Notes: generated from the sequence alone by a model not told the origin. A stretch of 64,000 bases of DNA from Lepiota brunneoincarnata (GCA_023014365.1 JAEBUN010000048.1:124001-188000); one strand, 5' to 3'. Positions 20,960 to 30,862 are shown, numbered from the stretch's first letter. Made by a program: numbers and translations.

Positions 20960-23481
20960 TCACTTGTTTCTTCTCCCATCTTTCTTTTTCTTCTCCTTCT
21001 GAACATCTCTTTCCTCTTTGTTAGTCCCTTTTTTGTTTTCCTTCCTCTTCTTCTTTCCTTCTTTAACCCTAGAAACATCTCCATAGTCATCATCTGATTG
21101 TAAAGTCCCCTCCTTGCCAAGCCAGGTTTCTGGGTCCAGAAAATTGTAAGATGGCTGTTGTACTCCCCAAAGATCAATATCTTTTAAACAGCCTGGCTCT
21201 TCATCTAGCCAGGCAACCATGTCAGGGTATTCTGCAACCCTGGAAAAGATTTTCTTGTAATAGGAGTAAAAAAAGGATCTGGACACAAAAAGTCCAATAA
21301 TCTCTGCTTGTGAGGGCTTTCTAGCCAAAGTTCCATTAAGGACAAGTTAATCGGCAGCATGAAAGGCTGCAAGGATGGCTTTGTACTTCTGGTAAGCCAA
21401 GCGGATTGAAACATCTCCAGATCCAGTGAGATGTGAAGGAACTCCCAGAAGTGTAGCTAGCTGCTCTTTCATAAAGCTGAATGTAACTGGGGGTGCAGAG
21501 ATTGTTGGGGTAGACCAATGACTTGATGGCACAGAGGTAGGAACTGAAGTGGCTCTTGAAGAATCCAGATCAGTCTGTACCAGAACAAAAGAAATATAAG
21601 TCAAAATAAATGAGTATTTAATACTTACAATTAGAAGACGCAAAACAAACTGATTTTCTGAAACAGACCAGTTTACCTCATCATCAGTTGTAACCACATT
21701 CTCATAGTGGCCCTTGATAGCCCAAAAATCATCTTCAAGAACAAAGATGCGCTGATTGTATTCTATAGTACACTATCAAAATAAATTACTTACTGGAAAT
21801 AGGAGAATAACATGCTGCCAAGGCCTCTAAAATAGCTCCCAAGTTGCTTGTAACCTTATGTTTCATGGTCATGTAGGGCTTGGTATCTTCATGTGCTTTG
21901 TAGGTATAAACTTTTCCAGTTGGTGCTTCATGAATCTGATCTTCTGTTGTTGCATCAGCAAAGTTGAAAACATTTCCCTGAGCTCATCCACAAAAAACTC
22001 CTCCAGTTATACAAGATGCACCTTGCAGGTCAAGAATTGAAATACCACCAGTGTCTAAAGTAAATGTTAGCCAAAGTAAATAAAAGTTATATTTCCTTAT
22101 CTGAAGTATTTTTATTTCTTATTTCAATATCTATTTCTTTGTTAACTTGGATAGGTATTATATCTGATATTGATATACATACCTTCAAAAGATTGTAGAG
22201 AATCAATATTGGTAGGGGGCAGCATAGTGGTAGAAGAAATCAAACTAATTGTTGAAATTAGTCAAACTTAAATTAAATTAAACATAAACTTACTTTCTAA
22301 CATGTTTTATATTTCAAATTTATGAGGTTAGTAAAAAAGTTATATATCAAATTCATAATACAATTATACTCACTCTCTAAGATATAGTTGATATTGCTAG
22401 TAGTTGATCAGGTTGATAGAGAATAAAGAAAACTTACTTGTTATTGGGCCTGTGGGTAGCCCTAGCTGGAGGAAGGCTACCGGCCTCAGGGATTTTGGCC
22501 CTTACAGGTACATGGGTGTCATTGTTAGCAGTGCTGGTGTCATTGTTAGCAGTGCTGGTGTTATTGTTGCCATCGTGGCCCTTGGTATTGCCCCATTTGT
22601 TGTCATTGCTGCCATTGTGGCCCTTGTTGCTGCTGTCAGTGGCCTCATGGCACTCATCGCTGCCATCGTCATCCTCATTGGTGTCATGGCTCCCTTCACC
22701 ACCATTGCCATTGCTGTTGCCAGTGTCGCTGTCACTGTCACCGCTGTTGTTGTTGCTGTTGCTGCTGTTGTCACTGTTGATGCCATTATCACTGTTGTCA
22801 CCATTGTTGTTGCTGTTGTTGCCATTGCCACTGTTGTTGTTGCCGTTGTTGCCGTTGTCACCATTGTTGTCACCATTGTTGCCGTTGTTGCCATTGTTGC
22901 CTGTGTCACCACTGCCATCATTGTTGCCTGAGGTGTTGATGGTGGTGGCAGCCCCATGGCTGCCATATGGGCAGGTACAGGTGTTCTTGCCACTGGCGGT
23001 GGTCCCCTCACTCAGTTGTGCAGTGGGGACAGCTAGAGTCTGGGGGGTGTCTGCCCATCACATAAAGGCAGACCTTGGGAGGTCAGGAAGGGGGACAGTG
23101 GCAAGGGTGGGGGGGCCAGCATGTTCCAGCAGGGCAACAGTTAAACCACTCTCTTCGAGAGTGGTTTCAGTCCTGTAGTGTAGTTAAAGCAGTAAATAAA
23201 AGGAAAGAAAAAAAAAACTCACTGTGTAAGGTGAGATGGAGGGGCTGTGTTCACGTCCTCAGCTGCTCACATGGCGGGTCTTTTTTTCCTGTGGTAAAAA
23301 CAGTCTGTGAGAATGAAATAAACAAGAGAAAAGCAAGGGGGGAGACTCACCCCATTTTTCTGGGCACCGTGCATGCCATTTCTGCCTTTTCTTCGGTCTT
23401 ACCTTGCTGGGTACCCTTTGTTGGCTGAGCGCCCTCAACACTTGGTTTCTTGGGAGTGGTGGCCACATCTGTGGATGACAT
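20960..23481 (-). pseudogene. Second KDZ-element gene, multi-exon, function unknown, several stops
   Basis: A chain of exons can be followed on the minus strand. ATG at 23481 ('MSSTDVATTPKKPSVEGAQP'), introns with GTGAGT donors near 23347 and 23222, an Asn/Gly/Asp-rich segment (about 22930-22500), a GTAAGT donor near 22437, 'TTMLPPTNIDSLQSFE' (22225-22183), exon 22054-21794 ('DTGGISILDLQGAS'), exon 21762-21629 ('KYNQRIFVLEDDFWAIKGHYE'), exon from 21574 ('FSFMKEQLATLLGVPSHLTG') to a Lys-rich tail ending at 20960. Splice junctions 22183/22054, 21794/21762 and 21629/21574 keep frame. In-frame stops remain in 'FM-x-WADTP', 'VFCG-x-AQG' (TGA) and 'HAAD-x-LVLNG' (TAA). I recognise the pattern as a recurrent basidiomycete hypothetical protein beside CxC5/KDZ genes; its role is unknown. 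Confidence 0.55.
22500..22930 (-). repeat. GTT/CAT-rich trinucleotide tract inside coding exon
   Basis: Imperfect GTTGTT/GCCATT trinucleotide repeats. On the minus strand they encode an Asn/Gly/Asp/Ser-rich stretch continuous with the flanking exon of the second KDZ-element gene, so this is likely an unstable coding microsatellite. Confidence 0.6.
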
Positions 23482-23712
23482 GGCACATTTCCTCAAGCTT
23501 CACAGGGGAGTGCCAGTGCGTTTCTTGCTACTATGGGTCATGGGAGCAGCAGAGTGTGTGGAGGGCATCATGGGTGCAGGCAGTAGTCACTGATGGCTGA
23601 GGGACAGTGGGGGATGATAGGGGATGACAGGGGATGGGAAGAAAAAGAGAGAGAGGAGGGTGGGAACTGTGGACATGGTTGATCAATCAACAAGATTGAT
23701 TGATCTGATAAT

Positions 23713-24023
23713 TGTAAGGGGACTATATCCCCTTACGCAAGGTACGTCTAGGGGTCTGTGGTTGGGTATCCGTGCTCAGCCTCTCTAGCCGATGCCCGAT
23801 GCCTAAGCCCGGCCTCGGCCTTCGGCCACCCCCATCCCCGAGTCTAACCCACGTGCGACTGACGTTGTTTGTATATTGTTTGCGTACGTTATGTTCTAGT
23901 AGCTACGTAGTGTTTGGCTACCCGGTCTGTGCGCAGGCCTCTATGTATATAAGTAGTGTGGGTGTCGATTGTATTCGCCACCCAAATATCAACTTGGTTC
24001 CGGTGCTCTTACTTCCCCTAACA
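23713..24023 (+). repeat. 5' LTR of KH-domain element
   Basis: 311 bp with TATA box TATATAAG at 23946-23953 and the primer-complementary block ACCCAAATAT at 23980-23989. Confidence 0.93.
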
Positions 24024-24025
24024 GA

Positions 24026-24035
24026 ATATTTGGGT
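24026..24035 (+). promoter_or_regulatory. Self-complementary primer-binding site of KH-domain element
   Basis: ATATTTGGGT starts 2 nt after the LTR and is the exact reverse complement of LTR positions 23980-23989, which lie about 30 bp after the TATA box. Ten paired bases is slightly shorter than in the two chromoviruses. Confidence 0.6.
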
Positions 24036-24104
24036 CTCTACGCAGACTCGCCAATCTAGCCCTCTGCACCCCACCTACCCTGTCTTCTCAGCTCTAACGC
24101 TAGT

Positions 24105-25256
24105 ATGCCCCGCCGAAAGTCCTCAGGCAAACAGAAAGCGACTGTGCCCGCCCTACCGACAATGGCCCCTGCCTCGGCAGGACCCTCGCGTTCAGGCGAG
24201 GATACTCAGGCCTTACTGGCCCGGATCGGCGAGCTTAACCGCTCGATCGGTTCGCTCTCATCCCGCCTGCGCACCCTCGAGGATCGCACCTCGACGGCTG
24301 CTGCCGGTCCTACTCCAGCTGTCATTCAAGCAGCTACTACCCAGAAGGGTCGCTCGCGGATCTCCGCGGATGTCCCACGCACTTCTAACCGCCCGGGCCC
24401 CACTCGCCCCGCGGTAAAAGGCACCTCTACCGCCCTCCCGCTGTCAGCTCACTACCCACGGGACGACGAGGCCAATCGCTATCAGGCCACCCTTGTCATT
24501 GCCGACGACATGGGTGGGCACGTGGTTGGTCGCGGCGGCCGCGGCCTTAAACAGGTCGCCGACATTAGTGGCGCTCACCTCCGGGTCTATTCTGTGGCCA
24601 CGGATGGTGCCGACGAGCGCCATGTCTCTATCAGGGGGACCGAGCAGCAACTCGGTGATGCCCTTGTGGTATTAGGTAAGCGGATTGCGCGCAAGCGCGT
24701 CCACCTTCCAAAGACAAAGAAGGAGAAGACAACGGCGGCTTCCGGCCCCGCCCCAGCGGCCCCCGGACCGTCCGCTCCTGCAGCGGCGCAGGCTCCCGCT
24801 CCAGCTCGTGTGGATCCCACTGCCTCCGGCTCTGCTACCCCGGTCCCTGACTGGGCGCATCCGGGTGCACGGTCTTCCTCGCAGGCCTCTTCTGTCGCTC
24901 CCACTCCCCCCATGATTTCTACCCCGGCCGGCGTCCCATCGACTACTATGCGCACGGCCGCATCTACTCCCACCCCTATGCGCTCGCCCGCGGTTTCTCG
25001 GCAACCGTCGCGCGGCTCCCCTATGCCCATCTCTACCCCCTCCGGTGCGTCTACTCCCGGAGTCCCATCAGTCCGGATGGGAAGCGCTACCCCTACCCCG
25101 GCCTTGACCCCGATGGAGGTCGACAGCGTCATCTTGACCTGGGGCCAGGGACTTCCGCCTGTCGCCTACCCGGCCTGTCTCGACTATGCCCGTTCCCTTC
25201 TGGCGGATGGGCTTGTCATTCGGCTCGTGGATGGTCGCTGGGCTCGTGCTGCTTAG
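24105..25256 (+). CDS. KH-domain protein of non-autonomous LTR element
   Basis: 383 residues, no introns, ATG 82 bp after the LTR. Residues 30-65 form a heptad-like helix ('LLARIGELNRSIGSLSSRLRTLE'-type). Residues about 128-202 read as a single KH fold: 'YQATLVIADDMGGHVVGRGG', with the GxxG loop G-R-G-G, then 'LKQVADISGAHLRVYS', 'RHVSIRGTEQQLGDALVVLG' and a basic 'KRIARKRVHLPKTKKEK'. The last 170 residues are Ala/Pro/Ser/Thr-rich with 'STPxGxP' repeats and end in 'MEVDSVILTWG...WARAA'. No CCHC knuckle or capsid motif is visible. The coiled coil plus KH domain suggests an RNA-binding, self-associating protein that could replace Gag in packaging; that role is inferred. Codons are very CpG- and GC-rich, unlike the flanking KDZ DNA. 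Confidence 0.85.
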   Translation: MPRRKSSGKQKATVPALPTMAPASAGPSRSGEDTQALLARIGELNRSIGSLSSRLRTLEDRTSTAAAGPTPAVIQAATTQKGRSRISADVPRTSNRPGPTRPAVKGTSTALPLSAHYPRDDEANRYQATLVIADDMGGHVVGRGGRGLKQVADISGAHLRVYSVATDGADERHVSIRGTEQQLGDALVVLGKRIARKRVHLPKTKKEKTTAASGPAPAAPGPSAPAAAQAPAPARVDPTASGSATPVPDWAHPGARSSSQASSVAPTPPMISTPAGVPSTTMRTAASTPTPMRSPAVSRQPSRGSPMPISTPSGASTPGVPSVRMGSATPTPALTPMEVDSVILTWGQGLPPVAYPACLDYARSLLADGLVIRLVDGRWARAA

Positions 25257-25304
25257 GACAAAGGAACCGAGTCGTCGGGTCATCGACTCTTAAGAGGGGG
25301 CTGG

Positions 25305-25615
25305 TGTAAGGGGACTATATCCCCTTACGCAAGGTACGTCTAGGGGTCTGTGGTTGGGTATCCGTGCTCGGCCTCTCTAGCCGATGCCCGATGCCTAAGC
25401 CCGGCCTCGGCCTTCGGCCACCCCCATCCCCGAGTCTAACCCACGTGCGACTGACGTTGTTTGTATATTGTTTGCGTACGTTATGTTCTAGTAGCTACGT
25501 AGTGTTTGGCTACCCGGTCTGTGCGCAGGCCTCTATGTATATAAGTAGTGTGGGTGTCGATTGTATTCGCCACCCAAATATCAACTTGGTTCCGGTGCTC
25601 TTACTTCCCCTAACA
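25305..25615 (+). repeat. 3' LTR of KH-domain element
   Basis: 311 bp, one difference from the 5' copy, followed by the ATAAT duplication. Confidence 0.93.
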
Positions 25616-25659
25616 ATAATGTGAGGATAATGGTAATATAAGCAACTACATACCCTTGG

Positions 25660-25900
25660 AGGTAAAGGATGCTATGGCATAGTGGTCTTGAGCATGATGC
25701 CATGTGTGTGTGCAGATGTGGGTTTGAATCCAGTTAATGGTTAAATTTTATTAGCCTATTGGAACTCATGTCTACTACTAATAAATGGCTCACTTGCACA
25801 TAACCACATAATGTCCCTTAGTGTAGTGGTTTATGCACTGGGTAATATGCTGGTATGTGTGGGTTCAAATCTGAGTCATGGCAAATTTTATTGCCCACTC
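25660..25900 (+). repeat. Two tandem tRNA-like (SINE-like) units
   Basis: Unit 1 has an A-box-like TGGCATAGTGG (25675-25685) and B-box-like GGTTTGAATCC (25721-25731). Unit 2 has TAGTGTAGTGG (25819-25829) and GGTTCAAATCT (25862-25872). A-to-B spacing (46 and 43 bp) fits RNA polymerase III promoters, and both units are followed by a similar AAATTTTATT body. The B boxes differ from GGTTCGAATCC mainly by CpG transitions. Neither can fold as an intact tRNA gene by eye. Confidence 0.45.
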
Positions 25901-26137
25901 AGAACTACTTGGATCTGCATGGATCTGTATCACTTGGTGCTAAGTCCAAGTCCAAGTGGATTGTAATTTACTCAGACTTGTCTGTATAGATCTGTATGGA
26001 CTCATTTAGAATAATAGTCAGAAAATCTAATGGTTTATTACATTATTAGTGATTGTGGTAAACTACTGGAGTCCATGTGGATCTGTGTGGATCCATGTAA
26101 AAATCAGCACGGATCCATACAGACCACTCGGAATACA

Positions 26138-26151
26138 TGGGGGAGTGTAAA
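26138..26151 (-). repeat. Right terminal inverted repeat of KDZ-type element
   Basis: TGGGGGAGTGTAAA, the exact reverse complement of 2291-2304. It is preceded by subterminal copies of a GTCCATGTGGATCTGTG-like motif that also follows the left repeat. Confidence 0.65.
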
Positions 26152-26225
26152 GACCTCCAGTAAGGTTTCATTCTTCACTCATCCTCATTTTCTTCCTTTA
26201 TAACTCTTCTGCAAACTCTACCTCC

Positions 26226-28186
26226 ATGTCTCAATCATATTCCCAGTCCAAGAATGCTAAAAAGGATGATGAAAGCCAGCACCTGTGTGTTTTGCCTGAG
26301 TCACCATGGCACCCAGTTATGAATGCTGTGAGTTCAATCTCACCTTATTGTCCTTATTGTCTGCTCACTTTGACTCTGCATAATTCTCTAGGTGTCAGAA
26401 CAGTTTATGATGTTCCCCAGCATACCTGGTACAGGATTTTATCACATGGTAGGTGTTTCATATACTTGCTCTTATTTATTGCCACTCATGGCTTGTAAAA
26501 CTCTTAGCCACCTGGCTACATACCACATATAACCCACGCTCTGAATCCTCAGGATGGTGATGCTCATGTATGTATTGTACTTTCACTCCCTTGGGGCTTT
26601 GACCTAATTCATTGTATTTGTGTGTGCATTAGTGTACCCATACAGGTTGCTCAATATCCCGCTTTAGCCTCTCTCCCATCGCCACTTGCCCTTCCCATGC
26701 AAAATCAATTCCCTCCACTACCTCCTGCATTGCCTAGTGATGATCAGGATGAACCTCCAACTGTTGGCCAACTTCTCAAGCAAGTTTCTCACCCTGCTTC
26801 CAAGATTGCAGGTTCTTGTCATCCTGATCCCAAGGGTAAAGGCAAGGCCAGGGCTGTTGACAAGCATGCTGCTATACTGGGCCCTGGAAAGCGCAAGTCA
26901 GCTCCCAGTCTATCTGCACAGCCAGAACCCAAGTGAGCATGAGGTCGTGTTACTGGGGCTGCAAACTACTCACCCGTTGATGTTGACTTACTGCTTGATG
27001 CAGCAGAAGAGATCCTACCACTTGGTAACACAGGGTTTGCTGAGGTGGAGATAATCTTCAATGAGTGTGCAGTTGCAGTTGGATGTTCCAAACATACCGC
27101 AAAGTCGCTTGAGGTAAAGCTAAAGCAGGTAAGTACAGTCATAGTCTCATATTTGGCCATCTGATGTAATGTTTATTCAGCTTGCAAAAACCTCCAAGCC
27201 TACTGGGGATGCCAAGTGCCCTCCCCATGTTCTTCAAGCCTACAAAATTGAATGTGCGATTACCAAGAAGGCTGGTACCCATGACCTGGATGATGATGAG
27301 ATCATAGATACCATTGACAATGCAACTACTGACATTCCAGATAGCAATTGCACAGGAAAACTTGGTACATCCTCATTGACAACCAACTCCACACCCAAAA
27401 TCAGTAGCACAACTGACAAGTTCATTGCCTGTCATCCCATCTCTGATCGCTTGCAAGGTCCTCTCACTTATACACACCATACTGGGCAGGCTATTCTTGC
27501 AAACATTGGTGCTATGCTTGATCCATCTGCTTGACAAGCCTGACACAATGAGCTCTTGCTCCAGCACCTTCAGAGCAATCAGATCCAACAACTTAACTCA
27601 CAAGTCCAGGAGTCTCACCAACATCTAGATGCCCTTACAGTCCAACTTGCAGAATCAGACTGCTGGTATCAGGATGCTGAGCGCCATTGCCATGAGGCAG
27701 AGCAGCATGCTGATCAAGCTGAGCTGCTTGGACTCATCTCTACTTGTCATAGAGATGCTTGCTCTTGCACTCCACCCACTTCCTCTTCTTGTCGCCACAT
27801 TCCTGTTTCTACCCACCCACAATGGAGATACAGGCAGGAGATTTATTATTGGTGGGAGAGCTACTCAGTAGATTGGGGGGGCCTTGGATGACAAGACAGA
27901 TATACATGGGCTCAAAGACTCTCCTGGTACACAACGATACACATTCTATGATGATACTGACTCCCCTTCTGGCCATTTGGGCCACCAGCCATCATTCATA
28001 CCACCACCTGTACTCTCACAGCCTCCTACACCTGCTCCACCCTCGTCAACACCATCTCAACCATCTTCTCCACACATTCCTTCTCTACCACCTTGTCTTC
28101 AAGTTTGTAATATATCTACAACTGCCTCAACCTCTAAAAATTCCTTTGCTGGTAATCCTTTAGCTGACAAACCTGCCTTTGAGTAA
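26226..28186 (+). pseudogene. DUF6818-like (Myb/SANT-type) gene of a Harbinger-like element, decayed
   Basis: An N-terminal exon starts at 26226 and Pro-rich sequence follows (26622-26930). The recognisable core runs 'GRVTGAANYSPVDVDLLLD...EEILPLG', 'SKHTAKSLEVKLKQ', intron GTAAGT...CAG (27129-27177), 'LAKTSKPTGDAKCPP' and 'KKAGTHDLDDDE', the layout of the DUF6818 family. A helical Gln-rich tail follows near 27560-27720. Four TGA codons sit where Arg is expected ('EPK-x-A-x-GRV' near 26935; 'PSA-x-QA-x-HNEL' near 27533-27545). Harbinger transposons are known to pair a Myb-like protein with a DDE nuclease; the nuclease lies convergently downstream at 28292-29610. Confidence 0.6.
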
Positions 28187-28291
28187 TTGTTATCATATAT
28201 AGCTGTCATAACCAACCCTACTTATCTCCCTACTGGTATTGGCTTTGTTTTATTCTACATACCCCCAATGAAAACCTAATTTAAAACCACA

Positions 28292-29610
28292 TCATGTTGT
28301 CCTCTCAGCTATGAGATGAAATCTTTGAACATGATCATTTTTCTGCTGCTCTAAAAACTGCAGTTTACCAAGTGACAACCAAAACTCTTTATCATCTGAC
28401 CATAGTAGCATGTATACACTCTTAATCTGATTAATTCCCACACAATGTGTATGAAGGTTGTAGAGACAAGTGATGATTTCAAGTATATTGGACCTCTTTA
28501 TAATTGATGGGAAGTGGAACACATAAGCGGCCAAAAGATCATTGTAACATGTGCATACCCCATTCAGCTGTCTGGTGGTATGAGACCAGCTGCCTGTTAA
28601 CTGCCAACAAGGCATCCCTTTCTTGGTTGTTGTGTGGGAGTTGAGTCCCAGCTTTTATTGGAGCCTGTATATGTCCAGCAAGTTGGTCCATTCCTTGGGG
28701 GAAGGCAGTGTCAGTGACAAGGTAATAGCCTTCAGGTGTTTTATTGAGTAGCTTTCCATAGATTGGCCATGCAACATGAGAGTCATGCCAGCTGCCTGGA
28801 GCATTTAGATTGCATGCAATAACTGTACCTAGGTCACTGGCATTAGATCGGTAACCATATTGTTGGAACAAAGAATTCTTACCATCACCTGCAAAGGCAA
28901 AAACACAACTAATGAAATGCTCATGGAGCCACCCATTGAAGGTAGCATTCTCGATGTCTTGATCTTTTGAGGTCTGAACCAGTATGTTTAGGCCATCCAT
29001 ACTCCCAAATGCACCAGTAAGTAAGGGGTGTCAAGCAACAATGAGTGCATTCTGCTCTTGGAATTCATCCCCTGCTGGGTAGCAGACCCTAGCACCATCC
29101 ATTTGATGTAGAGTATCAAGAAGAATCCAAAGTGAAAATATGATATATCATGAAACAGTGGCTGGAGTCAAAGCAAAGATCTTGCACAGGCTCACATCCT
29201 GCATCGTTGAGCTGAGGTAGTGTGGAACAAGACCAAGTCCCCCAGATGCCTCCAGTGATCGTCTGGTTGAGTGTGGTTCTGCTGTGGGTGCGACATCTGG
29301 GTGTGTAATGGTATTGTGTGACCATAAGGTCTCAAAGCCATTGTCAAGGATTGATTGGAATGTTGTTGAGTCAAATCCCATTGTTGTAATGAAGGCACTG
29401 TTGTTCTTGCCCTCATACAACAGTTGCCATGGAGTATTCATGTGAGGGTTTGGCAGGAGATCAGCCCATACAAGATATTGCTGATGTTCTGCCCATCATG
29501 CAGCATGGATCTGTCGTGCCTGCTCACTCACATATAACACAAAAGCTGCTGCCACCAATGCTCCTTCCTCATCCTCATCATCAACCAACTGGAGGTGGTA
29601 TTGGAATGCA
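28292..29610 (-). pseudogene. HARBI1-like DDE nuclease (Harbinger/PIF family), decayed
   Basis: Minus strand. 'DEDEEGALVAAAFVL' (near 29580) leads to 'MNTPWQLLYEGKNNSAFITT' (29441), 'LHYLSSTM'-like helix, then 'HPLLTGAFGSMDGLNI' with the first catalytic Asp, 'NLNAPGSWHDSHVAWPIYG' with the second, and 'YHQTAEWGMHML' with the Glu. The end ('VGINQIKSVYM...EQQKNDHVQRF') is in another frame after a shift near 28540. TGA codons replace expected Arg in 'ATVS-x-YI' and 'LIVA-x-HPLL', two positions that are Arg in the family as I know it. Together with the convergent DUF6818-like gene this was a Harbinger-type transposon; its terminal repeats were not found. Confidence 0.75.
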
Positions 29611-30414
29611 TGTTGAATATGTTCAAACTCTTCAATGTCCAATGATATTGTCATCCAACCAGCTTGTCATGCTTGTGTGTTGGAAATCAGTGTTCAATCA
29701 ATCAGGTACATAACACCTGAATTTGGTTTATTGATTTAATCAAATACTTGGCCATGGTTTGGACATCTAGACTATATCAAACTCCGACTCTGGAAGAATA
29801 AGGTTTAGAAATAATCTGTGTTTCTAAATCCTGTGGATTGTCATCCAGTATAAATACTGTACCAGGTCAGGAAGTGGGCCACCCTGCCTAGTGGGCCACT
29901 CGGTATTTACTGAACCACATAGACATTTAGAGGGTTGAGTTTGGGGGTCAATGATCAGAACCGTACCCAACATTGACTGAAATGAAAGCTTGTAGCATTT
30001 GCACCGACAACTTGATGAGCAACAGGTGCCTGATTGCTGCCGAACCAGCAATCTGACCAATTTGGGAAGATTGCCATGATGTCCAAATGTGGTAGCAGTG
30101 ACACCAAGGGTGCGTTTTGCAACCAATTGCTTCCAAACTTCGTGGCTGCATTCCCTCCACCCAATTGCCTCCCCTCCGCCATGCACTATGGATGATCATG
30201 TATCTATGGTCCATGTTGCTTGATCAATCTCCTGCAACTTGTGTTTCGCTGCATTCTGGGTACCCTGCAATCATTCCTGCCCAGAGGTTCTAGATGACGA
30301 GGTATGGCTTGTATCTTTGGGATTTGACATTGTACTGACCTGTTCATTTGTTTCTAGGATTCATAATATTTTTAACAAATTTATTCACATCTCAACACAC
30401 ACTGTTACACCTGT
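29611..30414. other. Unassigned sequence left of third LTR element
   Basis: Overlapping short minus-strand frames (29824-30214) have no recognised domain. TSD bases ACAT at 30415-30418 mark the boundary with the LTR element. Confidence 0.4.
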
Positions 30415-30418
30415 ACAT

Positions 30419-30862
30419 TGTGAGGGAGGAAACACGCCTACACGCACAGCTCGTTGCGCGCTTCCTCCTCACCATTGTCTCATCAGATCCCGACGCGACT
30501 CAATTCCGAGCCATTGTCGCTCCTGGTGGCACAATGCCCTCCCCTCCTTAGCGTAGTTTCCTCTCTTTGTTGCCGTAGATACTATTCACCCCCCTCGCAA
30601 CTTGTCCCACTTCAGGTAGCTAATTATCTCGGACTTGTAGTATAAATTCGGGTGCTCGAGCACCTGGCTAGGGTAGTTTTCCCCCCCTCCCTCCTTTGTT
30701 CGTTACTCTCAAAACTCTCTACATATACTCTCGACCATCTAATTAATCACACATTCTTTTATTCATCGCGCTCTCTTTTACACGGACCTAAGCCCCTAGA
30801 CCGTTTCGTCAGTCTGACTATTTATCTGTCATTTTCGTTGCTAACGAAGAACTCGTTTTACA
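30419..30862 (+). repeat. 5' LTR of third Ty3/gypsy element
   Basis: 444 bp. Same length as the 3' copy with no indels. Confidence 0.93.

Larger units (their letters stand above)
23713..25615 (+). mobile_element. Compact non-autonomous LTR element encoding a KH-domain protein
   Basis: Two 311-bp LTRs (TGTAAGGGG...CCCCTAACA; 23713-24023 and 25305-25615) are flanked by ATAAT (23708-23712, 25616-25620) and differ by one CpG transition (CTCAGCC against CTCGGCC). The 1.28-kb interior has a self-complementary primer-binding site, one 383-codon ORF and a purine-rich tract (AAGAGGGGGCTGG) before the 3' LTR. There is no protease, RT, RNase H or integrase, so another element must supply them. Confidence 0.92.
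2291..26151 (-). mobile_element. KDZ-type DNA transposon, broken up by nested LTR elements
   Basis: A perfect 14-bp terminal inverted repeat (2291-2304 against 26138-26151) and similar subterminal motifs (AGTCCAT-R-CAGATC type, near 2316-2350 and in inverse near 25980-26095) bound a segment whose genes are a CxC5/CxC6-KDZ transposase and a second multi-exon gene, both on the minus strand. Removing the two LTR insertions (3062-19098 and 23713-25615) leaves about 5.9 kb. KDZ elements are known to be abundant in basidiomycetes and often sit beside TET/JBP genes; no TET/JBP gene is seen here. I could not find a target-site duplication, so the pairing of the two ends rests on the repeats and on content. 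Confidence 0.6.

Noticed and set aside
22404..23178. Val/Ala- and Leu-rich plus-strand ORFs resembling membrane proteins
   Set aside because: They are translations of the GTT/GCC trinucleotide tract. The minus strand gives an Asn/Gly-rich reading continuous with a spliced gene.
23772..25624. Duplicate 95- and 86-residue ORFs around the KH element
   Set aside because: Both are inside the 311-bp LTRs and are the same repeat.
25675..25872. Functional tRNA genes
   Set aside because: A- and B-box spacing fits, but no acceptor stem or anticodon arm can be folded and the B boxes are mutated.
2291..26151. A TET/JBP dioxygenase gene within the KDZ element
   Set aside because: Such genes are known neighbours of KDZ elements, but no HxD...H iron-binding frame was found here.
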